Shown: piece after piece, positions 1 through 6,232 of the stretch
Position numbering within the stretch: position 1 is the first letter of the stretch
Layout: every line of letters starts with the position of its first letter
DNA from: Alphaproteobacteria bacterium UBA4588
GTDB lineage: Bacteria > Pseudomonadota > Alphaproteobacteria > Puniceispirillales > Puniceispirillaceae
NCBI GenBank assembly: GCA_002387605.1
Contig: DGJU01000035.1
Location: 1 to 10,033, forward strand
DNA: 10,033 nucleotides
Direction of reading: 5' to 3'
The notes under the pieces: generated by a model
Told to the model about the DNA's origin: nothing
Databases searched by the model: none
The model's input: the letters and a program-made list of their open reading frames with translations, nothing else
Translations under genes and position numbers: made by a program

Positions 1-105
1 ATGACAAAAGATCTAGCGCTGCTTGTCAGCCCAGACCAGCCGTTTTTGTCAACAGATGACTTCCTGAACGCTATTGATGTAAATCTGCAGAAAGCCATGG
101 CGTAA
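1..105 (+). CDS. icd: 3' end of NADP-dependent isocitrate dehydrogenase (partial)
   Basis: The open frame enters from the left edge and ends at TAA 103-105; only the last 34 residues are visible. They include MTKDLALLV, a PDQ turn, LSTDDFL and the ending LQKAMA, which matches the C-terminus of alphaproteobacterial NADP-isocitrate dehydrogenase as I remember it (MTKDLALLVG-PDQ, LSTxxFL, VDENLxKAM). The enzyme converts isocitrate to 2-oxoglutarate and CO2 with NADPH formation in the TCA cycle, in the cytoplasm. The ATG at position 1 is an internal methionine, not a start. The neighbour alaS converges on it, an arrangement with recA that is common in Alphaproteobacteria and supports the call. 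The catalytic part lies outside the window, so identity rests on a short tail plus synteny. Confidence 0.8.
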   Translation: MTKDLALLVSPDQPFLSTDDFLNAIDVNLQKAMA

Positions 106-123
106 CAGGCACAAAACACCGAA

Positions 124-148
124 AGGCTGTTATCTCTTATAACAGCCT
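124..148 (+). terminator. Hairpin after icd (first of two)
   Basis: This is a perfect 10-bp inverted repeat (AGGCTGTTAT 124-133, ATAACAGCCT 139-148) with a 5-nt loop, 18 nt after the icd stop. No T-run follows directly, so it may act as a 3'-end stabilising stem or work with the hairpin at 161-184. Confidence 0.5.
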
Positions 149-160
149 CGCAAACCATAA

Positions 161-190
161 AAAGGCAGGCGAAAGCCTGCCTTTCTTCTA
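161..190. terminator. Bidirectional intrinsic terminator between icd and alaS
   Basis: A perfect 10-bp stem (AAAGGCAGGC 161-170, GCCTGCCTTT 175-184) closes a GAAA tetraloop. On the plus strand the stem is followed by a pyrimidine-rich tract (TTTCTTCTATTT); on the minus strand the stem ends in TTTTT. It can therefore terminate icd from the left and alaS from the right, which suits two convergent genes. Confidence 0.8.
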
Positions 191-250
191 TTTATCTACC
201 TATGCGGCCCTATGACCGTAAGCCCCTGTAACCGAAGGGAGTTGGGAGGT

Positions 251-2899
251 TTAGCCCGCCGCCAGAACAGCCTGACGCACCGCATCAACAGCGTCTGCTG
301 CTGCGTTTGCATTCGGGCCGCCAGCTTGCGCCATATCAGCCCTGCCGCCGCCGCCTGCCCCGCCAAGCGCTGCTGAGCCGGCCTTTACCAAGGCAACAGC
401 ATCCATCTGTCCTATCAGGTCATCGGTAACCGATACCACGATTGAGGCTTTGCCGGCATCAGTTGCCACAAGACAGATAACAGTGCCAGACGCATTAGAG
501 CGCATCGCATCGGCCATTGCTTTCAGCTCACGTGCCGGTGTGTCATCCAACACCTTGCCCCGATAACTGATATTCCCCAGCATTTCGCTGTCATTATCAT
601 CAGCTCCGCCAGTCGCAAGCTTTTGGCGCAGGCTTGATATTTCCCGCTCCATTTTGCGTCTATCATCAAGCAATTGCTCAAGCCGACCTTCCAGCTGATC
701 CGGGGATGCTTTGAGAATCTGTGCCGCGCGCGATAATGTTGCATCACGTCCTGCAAGATAAGCAAGCCCATATGCGTGCGTTACAGCCTCTATCCGGCGG
801 ACCCCACCAGCAACAGCTGATTCGGATATCACCTTTAATAACGCAATATCGCCGGTGTGAGCGACGTGAATCCCGCCACAAAGTTCAACAGACCACGCTG
901 ATTTTCCCGAAATATCTGAGGCGCCGCCCATGGAAACAACACGGACTTCATCGCCATATTTCTCACCAAACAAAGCAAGTGCGCCTTCTTTAACAGCCTC
1001 ATCAGGCGTCATAAGTCTGGTTGAGACATCACTATTCATCCGGATACGCGCATTAACGATATCCTCAACAGCTGAAATTTCTGCGGCGCTCATGGCAATC
1101 GAATGGCTAAAATCAAACCTCACTCTATCTGGTGCAACAAGTGAGCCTTTCTGAGCAACATGCTCACCCAACACAATCCGAAGTGCCTCATGCAGCAAAT
1201 GTGTTGCACTGTGATTAGCGCACAAAGATGTCCGGCGCGCCTCATCCACAACAAAACTCACCGGCATATCGGTTTCAAACTGTCCTTTATCAACCGTCAC
1301 ATGATGCAGGAACAGACCAGCGGCTGTTTTCTGGGTATCGGTTACATGACCCAAAACTTCACCACTCTGCACAAGCCCTGTATCGCCCATCTGCCCGCCC
1401 GACTCGCCATAAAACGGTGTCTGGTTCGTCACCAACAAACCACTTTCACCCACGCCAAGATGGCTCACTTCTGCGCCGTCTTTCACAATGGCGTTTACAA
1501 CAGCTTCAGATGACAGACGTGAATACCCCAGAAACTCGGTTGCGCCATGCCTATCCGCAAGCTCGAACAAAATACGCTCATCTGCCTTGCTGCCTGACCC
1601 GGACCAGGCCGCCCGCGCTGCCTCTTTCTGCGCTTTCATGGCAGAATCAAAGCCAGCAATATCAACCTGCCAGTCATATCCGCGCATGAAATCTTCTGTT
1701 AAATCAAGCGGAAACCCATAAGTATCATAAAGTTTAAAGGCTGTTTCACCCGATAATGTTCCGCCCGATGCCTTGCCCTCAACTTCGGTTGTAAGAATTT
1801 TCAGGCCGCGCGCCAGAGCTTCTTTAAAACGTGCTTCCTCGAGCTTTAATGTTTCTGAGATCAAGGGCTGAGCGCGCACAAGTTCAGGATAATGCCCGCC
1901 CATTTCCCGCACCAAAGCCGGAACCAGCTGGAACATGACCGGGTCATCACAGCCTAATTGATGAAGATGCCGCATCGCCCGCCGCATGATGCGTCTAAGG
2001 ACATAGCCGCGTCCTTCGTTTGATGGCAACACGCCATCAGCAATCAGAAAGCCAGCAGACCGAAGATGATCTGCTACAACACGGTGAGAGACATTTTTGG
2101 GACCATCGGCATCGGTATTCGACGCATCAGCCGACGCTTCGATGAGCGCACGCATCAAATCAATATCATAATTATCATGGGTGCCTTGCAACACCGCAGC
2201 AATACGCTCAAGCCCCATACCGGTATCAATAGATGGCCGCGGCAAATCTAACCGCCCGCCCTCTGTCTGCTCATACTGCATGAAAACCAGATTCCAGATT
2301 TCAATAAATCTGTCACCATCCTCATCAGGTGAGCCCGGAGGTCCCCCAAAAATATGAGGGCCATGATCGTAAAATATTTCAGAACAGGGACCACAGGGAC
2401 CAGTATCCCCCATCGACCAGAAATTATCAGTCGTTGAAATCCGAATAATACGGTCGTCAGACAAACCGCCAATTTTGCGCCACAACGCTGCTGCCTGCTC
2501 ATCTTCAGAATAAACCGTGACAATAAGCTTATCTTTATTCAGGCCAAGCTCACCGGTTACTAATTGCCAGGCATTGTGAATTGCCTCTTCCTTGAAATAA
2601 TCGCCAAAGCTGAAATTACCCAGCATTTCAAAAAAGGTGTGATGGCGCGCCGTATAACCAACATTTTCAAGGTCATTATGCTTGCCACCTGCCCGTACAC
2701 ATTTCTGGGATGACACAGCGCGCGTATAATCGCGATTTTCAAGACCTGTAAATACATTCTTGAACTGCACCATTCCAGAATTGGTGAACATCAAAGTTGG
2801 ATCATTTTGCGGAACAAGCGGACTAGACGCCACTTCGGCGTGCCCATTACGCACAAAATAATCAAGAAACATAGAGCGAATATCGTTAACGCTTGTCAT
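251..2899 (-). CDS. alaS: Alanine--tRNA ligase (AlaRS)
   Basis: AlaRS charges tRNA-Ala with alanine using ATP and clears mischarged Ser- and Gly-tRNA-Ala. The 882-aa product is close to the E. coli length (876 aa). Visible parts: class II catalytic core with RAGGKHNDLENVG (69-81), HHTFFEMLGNFSFGDYF (86-102), NFWSMGDTGPCGPCSE (159-174) and motif 3 DTGMGLERI (225-233); editing domain with zinc ligands HSATH (H563, H567) and CGGIH (C674, H678); a coiled-coil stretch (about 735-762); and a C-terminal DHHA1/C-Ala domain with a glycine-rich GGAGGGGR and QAGG motif (846-861). The frame extends 16 codons further upstream, but MTSVNDIRSMFLDYF is the normal AlaRS N-terminus, and this ATG has a GAAGG-type ribosome site about 7 nt upstream. 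It is read in the same direction as recA but has recA's terminator between them. All key residues are present. Confidence 0.97.
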   Translation of the reverse strand: MTSVNDIRSMFLDYFVRNGHAEVASSPLVPQNDPTLMFTNSGMVQFKNVFTGLENRDYTRAVSSQKCVRAGGKHNDLENVGYTARHHTFFEMLGNFSFGDYFKEEAIHNAWQLVTGELGLNKDKLIVTVYSEDEQAAALWRKIGGLSDDRIIRISTTDNFWSMGDTGPCGPCSEIFYDHGPHIFGGPPGSPDEDGDRFIEIWNLVFMQYEQTEGGRLDLPRPSIDTGMGLERIAAVLQGTHDNYDIDLMRALIEASADASNTDADGPKNVSHRVVADHLRSAGFLIADGVLPSNEGRGYVLRRIMRRAMRHLHQLGCDDPVMFQLVPALVREMGGHYPELVRAQPLISETLKLEEARFKEALARGLKILTTEVEGKASGGTLSGETAFKLYDTYGFPLDLTEDFMRGYDWQVDIAGFDSAMKAQKEAARAAWSGSGSKADERILFELADRHGATEFLGYSRLSSEAVVNAIVKDGAEVSHLGVGESGLLVTNQTPFYGESGGQMGDTGLVQSGEVLGHVTDTQKTAAGLFLHHVTVDKGQFETDMPVSFVVDEARRTSLCANHSATHLLHEALRIVLGEHVAQKGSLVAPDRVRFDFSHSIAMSAAEISAVEDIVNARIRMNSDVSTRLMTPDEAVKEGALALFGEKYGDEVRVVSMGGASDISGKSAWSVELCGGIHVAHTGDIALLKVISESAVAGGVRRIEAVTHAYGLAYLAGRDATLSRAAQILKASPDQLEGRLEQLLDDRRKMEREISSLRQKLATGGADDNDSEMLGNISYRGKVLDDTPARELKAMADAMRSNASGTVICLVATDAGKASIVVSVTDDLIGQMDAVALVKAGSAALGGAGGGGRADMAQAGGPNANAAADAVDAVRQAVLAAG

Positions 2900-3031
2900 G
2901 GAAGACCTTCTTTTCGGGTATGCAAAAGGAAACGCTAAACTGCGCATTGTCTTATTTACGAAAACAAGCGCCCCTTTGTCCAGAACCCTTATATCAGAAC
3001 TGTTATAAAGATGCAGAGATAGCGTGATACA

Positions 3032-3082
3032 AAAAGAGCCCTTTTTTTGTCTGCAGAGATGCAGGTTAAAAAGGGCTCTTTT
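3032..3082 (-). terminator. Long intrinsic terminator downstream of recA
   Basis: A 15-bp perfect stem (3032-3046 with 3068-3082) has a GAGCCC/GGGCTC core flanked by A/T pairs. Its 21-nt loop holds a second dyad, CTGCA-GAGA-TGCAG (3051-3064), so the structure is a nested double hairpin. Read on the minus strand, the 3' arm ends in TTTTT, giving a rho-independent terminator 67 nt after the recA stop and insulating alaS. The plus strand also reads TTTT after the stem, but no plus-strand gene precedes it. Confidence 0.85.
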
Positions 3083-3148
3083 ATAAAGATATAAATCAGC
3101 TCGTCAGAAATCTGCTTTTACCAACAATTCCTGCCGCAGATAATGTGG

Positions 3149-4216
3149 TTATTTATCATCCTCATCAGCGATAACATTATCCAGCATCTGTTCCTGAACA
3201 AGTCCTGCGTTCTGGCGAATAGCTGCTTCGATTTCTCCGGACATCTGGGGGTTTTCTCTCAAGAATGTCTTCGCATTCTCACGCCCCTGACCAATACGCT
3301 GAGGACCGTAGGAAAACCACGATCCTGACTTCTCAACCAGACCTGCTGCGACGCCCAAATCAAGTATCTCACCCATTTTGGAAATACCTTCACCATACAT
3401 AATATCAAATTCAACTGTACGGAATGGCGCAGACACCTTATTTTTAACAACCTTGACGCGGGTCTGATTGCCAACAACTTCTTCACGATCCTTAATCGCG
3501 CCAATCCGGCGAATATCAAGTCGCACAGATGCGTAGAATTTAAGAGCATTACCGCCAGATGTTGTTTCTGGACTTCCAAACATCACACCAATCTTCAGTC
3601 TGATCTGGTTAATAAAGATAACCAGACAGTTCGAGCGTGCAATTGACGAGGTAAGTTTGCGTAACGCTTGGCTCATCAGGCGCGCTTGCAAACCAACATG
3701 CGTATCACCCATTTCACCTTCTAATTCAGCCCGTGGTACCAATGCGGCGACCGAATCAACGACCAGCACATCAATTGCACCAGACCGCACAAGCGTGTCG
3801 GCAATTTCGAGTGCCTGTTCGCCAGCGTCAGGCTGAGAGATAAGTAATTCATCAAGATTAACGCCAAGTTTGCGGGCATAACCCGGGTCAAGAGCATGCT
3901 CGGCGTCAACAAAGGCGCAATTACCGCCCTTTGCTTGTGCTTCTGCAACCGCATGCAATGCCAGCGTTGTTTTACCGGATGATTCTGGACCGTAAATTTC
4001 GACAATCCGGCCTTTGGGAAATCCGCCAATGCCAAGGGCAATATCAAGCCCGAGTGAGCCGGTCGAGATAGATTGTATATCAACAACACTATCACTCTGG
4101 CCAAGCTTCATAACAGAGCCTTTGCCGAACGCCTTTTCAATTTGTCCAATTGCGGCGTCTAATGCCTTGGTCTTATCATCTGAGTTCATTTTAAAATCCA
4201 CGAGTTCTGCAGCCAT
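3149..4216 (-). CDS. recA: Recombinase RecA
   Basis: RecA polymerises on single-stranded DNA, drives homologous strand exchange, and activates LexA self-cleavage in the SOS response. The product is 355 aa (E. coli 353). Visible motifs are Walker A GPESSGKTT, the Walker B strand VLVVDSVAALV, the INQIR segment leading into loop L2 (MFGSPETTSGGNALKFYASVRLD), and an acidic C-terminal tail (ADEDDK). The frame opens at 4255. I chose ATG 4216 because GGAG (4223-4226) lies 6 nt upstream. The later ATG at 4189 (MNSDDKTKALDAA) aligns with the E. coli start and is the main alternative; the next ATG upstream (4231) seems less likely. The gene is followed by a strong terminator and preceded by a 281-bp gap with a candidate SOS-controlled promoter. 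No domain is missing. Confidence 0.97.
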   Translation of the reverse strand: MAAELVDFKMNSDDKTKALDAAIGQIEKAFGKGSVMKLGQSDSVVDIQSISTGSLGLDIALGIGGFPKGRIVEIYGPESSGKTTLALHAVAEAQAKGGNCAFVDAEHALDPGYARKLGVNLDELLISQPDAGEQALEIADTLVRSGAIDVLVVDSVAALVPRAELEGEMGDTHVGLQARLMSQALRKLTSSIARSNCLVIFINQIRLKIGVMFGSPETTSGGNALKFYASVRLDIRRIGAIKDREEVVGNQTRVKVVKNKVSAPFRTVEFDIMYGEGISKMGEILDLGVAAGLVEKSGSWFSYGPQRIGQGRENAKTFLRENPQMSGEIEAAIRQNAGLVQEQMLDNVIADEDDK

Positions 4217-4317
4217 TTGCGTCTCCATCTTGCATAGTCTGTTACAGCTGTCCACAGTCAGACAGAATGATTCAGAAATTACGGTCCCACAGGATATTAA
4301 ATGGGAATTGAAATCCC

Positions 4318-4346
4318 TTTATGGTCCTGTTTTGTTCTCATTGCAA
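4318..4346 (-). promoter_or_regulatory. Candidate recA promoter
   Basis: On the minus strand TTGCAA (plus 4341-4346) and CATAAA (plus 4318-4323) are separated by exactly 17 bp, each a 4/6 match to the sigma-70 type -35 and -10 elements. Transcription would start near 4311, leaving a leader of roughly 95 nt before the chosen recA start. An SOS-like box fills the spacer and overlaps the -10. The element scores are modest, so this is a proposal. Confidence 0.4.
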
Positions 4347-4378
4347 GAATATATTCACCTTTTGTTCTGTTTTTGTTT
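4323..4378 (-). promoter_or_regulatory. Three tandem near-consensus SOS (LexA) box candidates
   Basis: The alphaproteobacterial LexA box is GTTC-N7-GTTC (GAAC-N7-GAAC on the other strand). On the minus strand this region has AAAC-N7-GAAC (4378-4364), GAAC-N7-GAAT (4367-4353) and GAAC-N7-GACC (4337-4323), each matching 7 of 8 fixed positions. The two GAAC starts are exactly 30 bp apart and share AGAACAAAA. The first two candidates share one GAAC. The promoter-proximal one lies between the proposed -35 and -10 of recA, where a repressor would block polymerase. None is a perfect match, and the region is A/T-rich, which raises chance matches. Confidence 0.45.
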
Positions 4379-4390
4379 CAAAGCTTCCTT

Positions 4391-4404
4391 TCTGTTATAA
4401 CAGA
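4391..4404. repeat. 14-bp perfect palindrome upstream of recA
   Basis: TCTGTTATAACAGA is its own reverse complement. It lies 175 bp upstream of the recA start and just beyond the SOS-like boxes. It could be an operator for a dimeric regulator. The half-site CTGTTAT also forms the stem of the hairpin at 124-148. Confidence 0.5.
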
Positions 4405-4420
4405 GGCACGTTTTTATTCG

Positions 4421-4490
4421 TTGGAGGGCCACTATCGCTTACCTCAGGGTGCGCACCGCCCTGCCCTGTTAGCCAGAGTGGCGAGTGCGA
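4421..4490. other. GC-rich dyad-containing island between the kinase gene and recA
   Basis: This block of about 70 bp is GC-rich inside A/T-rich surroundings. It contains GCCACT (4428-4433) that can pair with AGTGGC (4477-4482), an inner CAGGG (4445-4449) that can pair with CCCTG at 4459-4463 or 4464-4468, and the palindrome GGTGCGCACC (4448-4457). It directly follows the kinase stop codon on the minus strand, so it may be a transcript-end structure or a small structured RNA. No T-run follows, so a standard terminator is not shown. Confidence 0.35.
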
Positions 4491-4497
4491 CAGCTAA

Positions 4498-4923
4498 TCA
4501 GCAATTGGGGAATTTTATTCTGAAATGAGCGCCATCTGTATCGACAGGGTCAACCACTTCCAATATCCCCCCCCAGCTATTGGCAAGCATTGCGGCAGCC
4601 GGCAGGCCATGGCCCCGATTATGCCCCGCCTTTGTTGAAAATCCACTTTGCAGAATCTGGCTAAAATTATCTTTGCTGATGCCGGGGCCATTATCGATGA
4701 CGTTAAGCCATACTTCATCGTCAGAATTGCGGCTGAGCGTTAAGGTAATTTTTGGTAATTTCCGGCTATCAGCCGATTCTGTGCATGATGCATAGCCAAG
4801 CATATTCATTGCCTCAGCTGCGTTTCGCAGAAGCTGCATCAGAACACGGCGTAACCGGTGGGGATGGAATGATATTCTCTTAACCGGCTCCGGCGCAGGC
4901 GGTATCACCTGCCGCTCAGACAT
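4498..4923 (-). CDS. Histidine kinase, C-terminal ATPase half (separated by an in-frame stop)
   Basis: This 141-aa frame is a complete HATPase_c domain that would bind ATP and phosphorylate the histidine on the dimerisation half. It shows the N-box LLRNAAEAM (N34), the G1 box DNGPGI (77-82) and a glycine-rich G2 region GHNRGHGL (100-107), followed by the usual C-terminal strands. It is in the same frame as the dimerisation half at 4954-5346, separated by one TAG and ten sense codons. ATG 4923 is the first possible start after the TAG and has no convincing ribosome site, so efficient separate translation looks unlikely. It most likely belongs to one kinase of about 280 residues, now split by nonsense mutation, readthrough or sequence error. 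The closest relatives are soluble two-component kinases; I cannot assign a specific name. ChpT is unlikely because the ATP-binding motifs are intact. Confidence 0.85.
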   Translation of the reverse strand: MSERQVIPPAPEPVKRISFHPHRLRRVLMQLLRNAAEAMNMLGYASCTESADSRKLPKITLTLSRNSDDEVWLNVIDNGPGISKDNFSQILQSGFSTKAGHNRGHGLPAAAMLANSWGGILEVVDPVDTDGAHFRIKFPNC

Positions 4924-4953
4924 GAATATGGCATCTGCTGTGTAATCTGGTAG

Positions 4954-4956
4954 CTA
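4954..4956 (-). other. In-frame TAG interrupting the histidine kinase
   Basis: On the minus strand the reading frame goes ...ENKII-TAG-LPDYTADAIF-MSERQ... with no frame change. The stop falls in the linker between the dimerisation helices and the ATPase domain, and the frame stays open for another 151 sense codons. One base change (for example to CAG, AAG or TGG) would restore a full kinase. Confidence 0.9.
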
Positions 4957-5346
4957 GATGATTTTATTTTCTAAGCTGATATCGACATCATCACCAACGA
5001 CAAGCTGAAAAAACGTCTGCTGGCTGACTAAGAAGGTAAAAAATTCATCATATGTCACGCGTAGACCTGCGTTCGAGTGCGTTACAGGTTCAGCAATTTC
5101 TTGAACAATGCCCGCGGCAAGCTGCAAATTATCCTGCAAAAGCTGAATTTTTCGCACATATTCCGGAACTGTCGATAGATCATTCATCAACTGGTCGCAA
5201 TGAATGGTCAGCACCATCAAACAATTATTTAGATCATGAGTAATTTGATGGATATGACGTTCGTCATTCCAATGACTGTGAGGCTGTTCATGTTTGTCCG
5301 TTCTGGTCATAACTTTTGCCTGTGGCTCTTGTACCGCCAACGCCAT
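4954..5346 (-). CDS. Histidine kinase, N-terminal dimerisation/phosphoacceptor half
   Basis: This 130-aa frame contains a HisKA-like helical hairpin. The phosphoacceptor motif ITHDLNN places the likely phosphorylated histidine at H37, followed by a helix (CLMVLTIHCDQLMND) and a second helix (about 62-86) ending EIAEP. It has no signal peptide, membrane segment or PAS/GAF sensor domain, so the kinase should be cytoplasmic; the first 30 residues are polar and His-rich. Without the downstream ATPase domain it could be phosphorylated but could not use ATP. A second possible start is M13 (5310), with AGG 8 nt upstream; neither start has a strong ribosome site. It lies downstream of dksA on the same strand, and its target is unknown. 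The CtrA gene nearby is a candidate partner by proximity only. Confidence 0.8.
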   Translation of the reverse strand: MALAVQEPQAKVMTRTDKHEQPHSHWNDERHIHQITHDLNNCLMVLTIHCDQLMNDLSTVPEYVRKIQLLQDNLQLAAGIVQEIAEPVTHSNAGLRVTYDEFFTFLVSQQTFFQLVVGDDVDISLENKII

Positions 5347-5379
5347 AAGACCGAAACCGATGAGAAAGTTTTCCTTAGC

Positions 5380-5425
5380 TTTAATTTTTATAATATTTTT
5401 CTATTATAAAGTGTATTTTTCTTTA
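5380..5425 (-). promoter_or_regulatory. A/T-rich putative promoter of the kinase gene
   Basis: The tract is almost entirely A/T. On the minus strand it includes an exact TATAAT (plus 5403-5408), 57 nt upstream of the kinase ATG at 5346. No good -35 lies 16-18 bp further upstream, so the assignment depends on the -10 and on base composition. Confidence 0.35.
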
Positions 5426-5482
5426 CGCGTAGTAATGGTACGGAGCAAGCCTTTAGGTAAAAGATAAATGATTCGTCACAGA

Positions 5483-5555
5483 AGCGTTATAGCCACCAAC
5501 GCTATTGTGAGGCTCGGCAGGTTATCGGCGTAAGGCTCGGCAAATTATCAGCCGA
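5483..5555 (-). terminator. Hairpins and tandem repeat after dksA, possible terminator
   Basis: TCGGC (5537-5541) can pair with GCCGA (5551-5555) around a 9-nt loop, right after the dksA stop. Further downstream of dksA, AGCGTT (5483-5488) can pair with AACGCT (5498-5503), or instead ATAGC (5489-5493) with GCTAT (5501-5505). A 23-bp-period imperfect direct repeat, GGCTCGGCA-N2-TTATC-N-GC, occurs at 5511 and 5534. No clean T-run follows the first stem, so termination here is only suggested. Confidence 0.35.
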
Positions 5556-5556
5556 A

Positions 5557-6009
5557 CTAGTCATCCCGGTGGACACGTTCCATACGTTCATGCATTTCCT
5601 GCGCATGGACCGTCATTGAGGCAATCGGACGGGCTTCCAGACGCGAAAGGCTAATTGGCTCGTCAGTTTCACTGCAATAGCCGTATGTTCCATCATCAAT
5701 GCGGCGTAGCGCAGATTCAATTTTCTGGATGAGCTTGCGTTCACGGTCACGCGTCCGCAGGTCAAGCGCAGCATTGCTTTCGATTTGCGCCCGGTCCATC
5801 TGATCAGGCTTATGCAGGCTTTCAGTGGAGAGATTGTTTATAGTCTGATTGGCTTCATCCAATAGCTCAGTGCGCCAGCGTATCAGTTTCTGCCGGAAAT
5901 ATTCGCGCTGATTCGGGTTCATAAACTCTTCATCCTGCGATGGCTGATACCCATCAGGCAGAATAACAGGCTCGATTACAGCATCTTTTTCAGAAGTATT
6001 ACCACTCAT
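5557..6009 (-). CDS. dksA: RNA polymerase-binding transcription factor DksA
   Basis: DksA enters the RNA polymerase secondary channel and, with ppGpp, tunes rRNA, biosynthetic and stress promoters. The product is 150 aa (E. coli 151). The coiled coil carries the tip motif DQMDRA (D69, D72, A74), equivalent to the functional DxxDxA of E. coli, followed by the hallmark LRTRDRERKLIQKIESAL. The globular end keeps YGYC and LEARPIA. Only one of the four zinc cysteines remains (C112); the others are T, T and A in SET and MTVHA. This Cys-poor form is, as I recall, usual in Alphaproteobacteria. I chose ATG 6009 (MSGNTSEKDA) over the upstream in-frame ATG at 6039 because it gives the usual length, with GGAG 10 nt upstream. 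It is divergent from ctrA and upstream of the kinase and recA on the minus strand. Confidence 0.93.
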   Translation of the reverse strand: MSGNTSEKDAVIEPVILPDGYQPSQDEEFMNPNQREYFRQKLIRWRTELLDEANQTINNLSTESLHKPDQMDRAQIESNAALDLRTRDRERKLIQKIESALRRIDDGTYGYCSETDEPISLSRLEARPIASMTVHAQEMHERMERVHRDD

Positions 6010-6062
6010 GAACGTTCCACTCCATACGAAGAGACCCATATTGGCGTCATCCTAGAGGGTGG

Positions 6063-6091
6063 GTGATACGTCAAAGAAGACTCTGTTTCAA
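6063..6091 (-). promoter_or_regulatory. Candidate dksA promoter
   Basis: On the minus strand TTGAAA (plus 6086-6091, 5/6 to TTGACA) and TATCAC (plus 6063-6068, 4/6 to TATAAT) are separated by 17 bp, about 54 nt upstream of the chosen dksA start. A GANTC site (GACTC 6079-6083), the target of the CcrM cell-cycle methylase in many Alphaproteobacteria, lies in the spacer. Confidence 0.4.
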
Positions 6092-6217
6092 GTCTTTCAT
6101 TCTGTTTTTCCTACCCATTAGCATTATTTTTGCTGTTCTTGGCAAACGTCAGGATTTTTCTAGGTTTTCATTATAGTTTAACGCCCTTTTTCTTGGTCTA
6201 AAAACCCTTCATCTCCC

Positions 6218-6232
6218 CTAATAAATCGTTAA
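6218..6232 (+). promoter_or_regulatory. CtrA box candidate 1
   Basis: CTAA-N7-TTAA matches the CtrA consensus TTAA-N7-TTAA at 7 of 8 fixed positions. It lies 158 bp upstream of the ctrA start, consistent with CtrA controlling its own gene as in Caulobacter. Confidence 0.45.

Noticed and set aside
1160..1689. Open frames on the plus strand opposite alaS (up to about 150 codons)
   Set aside because: They lie antisense to a gene with all AlaRS motifs, have no recognisable domains or ribosome sites, and their composition is that of reverse-complemented coding DNA.
2981..3000. CAGAAC repeated at 2981 and 2995 upstream of alaS as an SOS box
   Set aside because: The two GAAC units are 10 bp apart, not 7, and alaS is not an SOS gene.
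4391..4404. TCTGTTATAACAGA as an E. coli-type LexA box
   Set aside because: The E. coli box needs CTG-N10-CAG; here the spacing is 6, and Alphaproteobacteria use the GTTC-N7-GTTC type.
4421..4490. tRNA gene in the GC-rich island
   Set aside because: No acceptor stem, T-loop GTTCRA motif or anticodon arm of proper spacing could be found on either strand.
4498..5346. Programmed frameshift joining the two kinase halves
   Set aside because: Both halves are in the same frame, so a nonsense codon, not a frameshift, separates them.
4498..5346. Kinase gene as the phosphotransferase ChpT
   Set aside because: ChpT has a degenerate ATPase domain; this one keeps N, G1 and G2 boxes, and the HDLNN motif is of kinase type.
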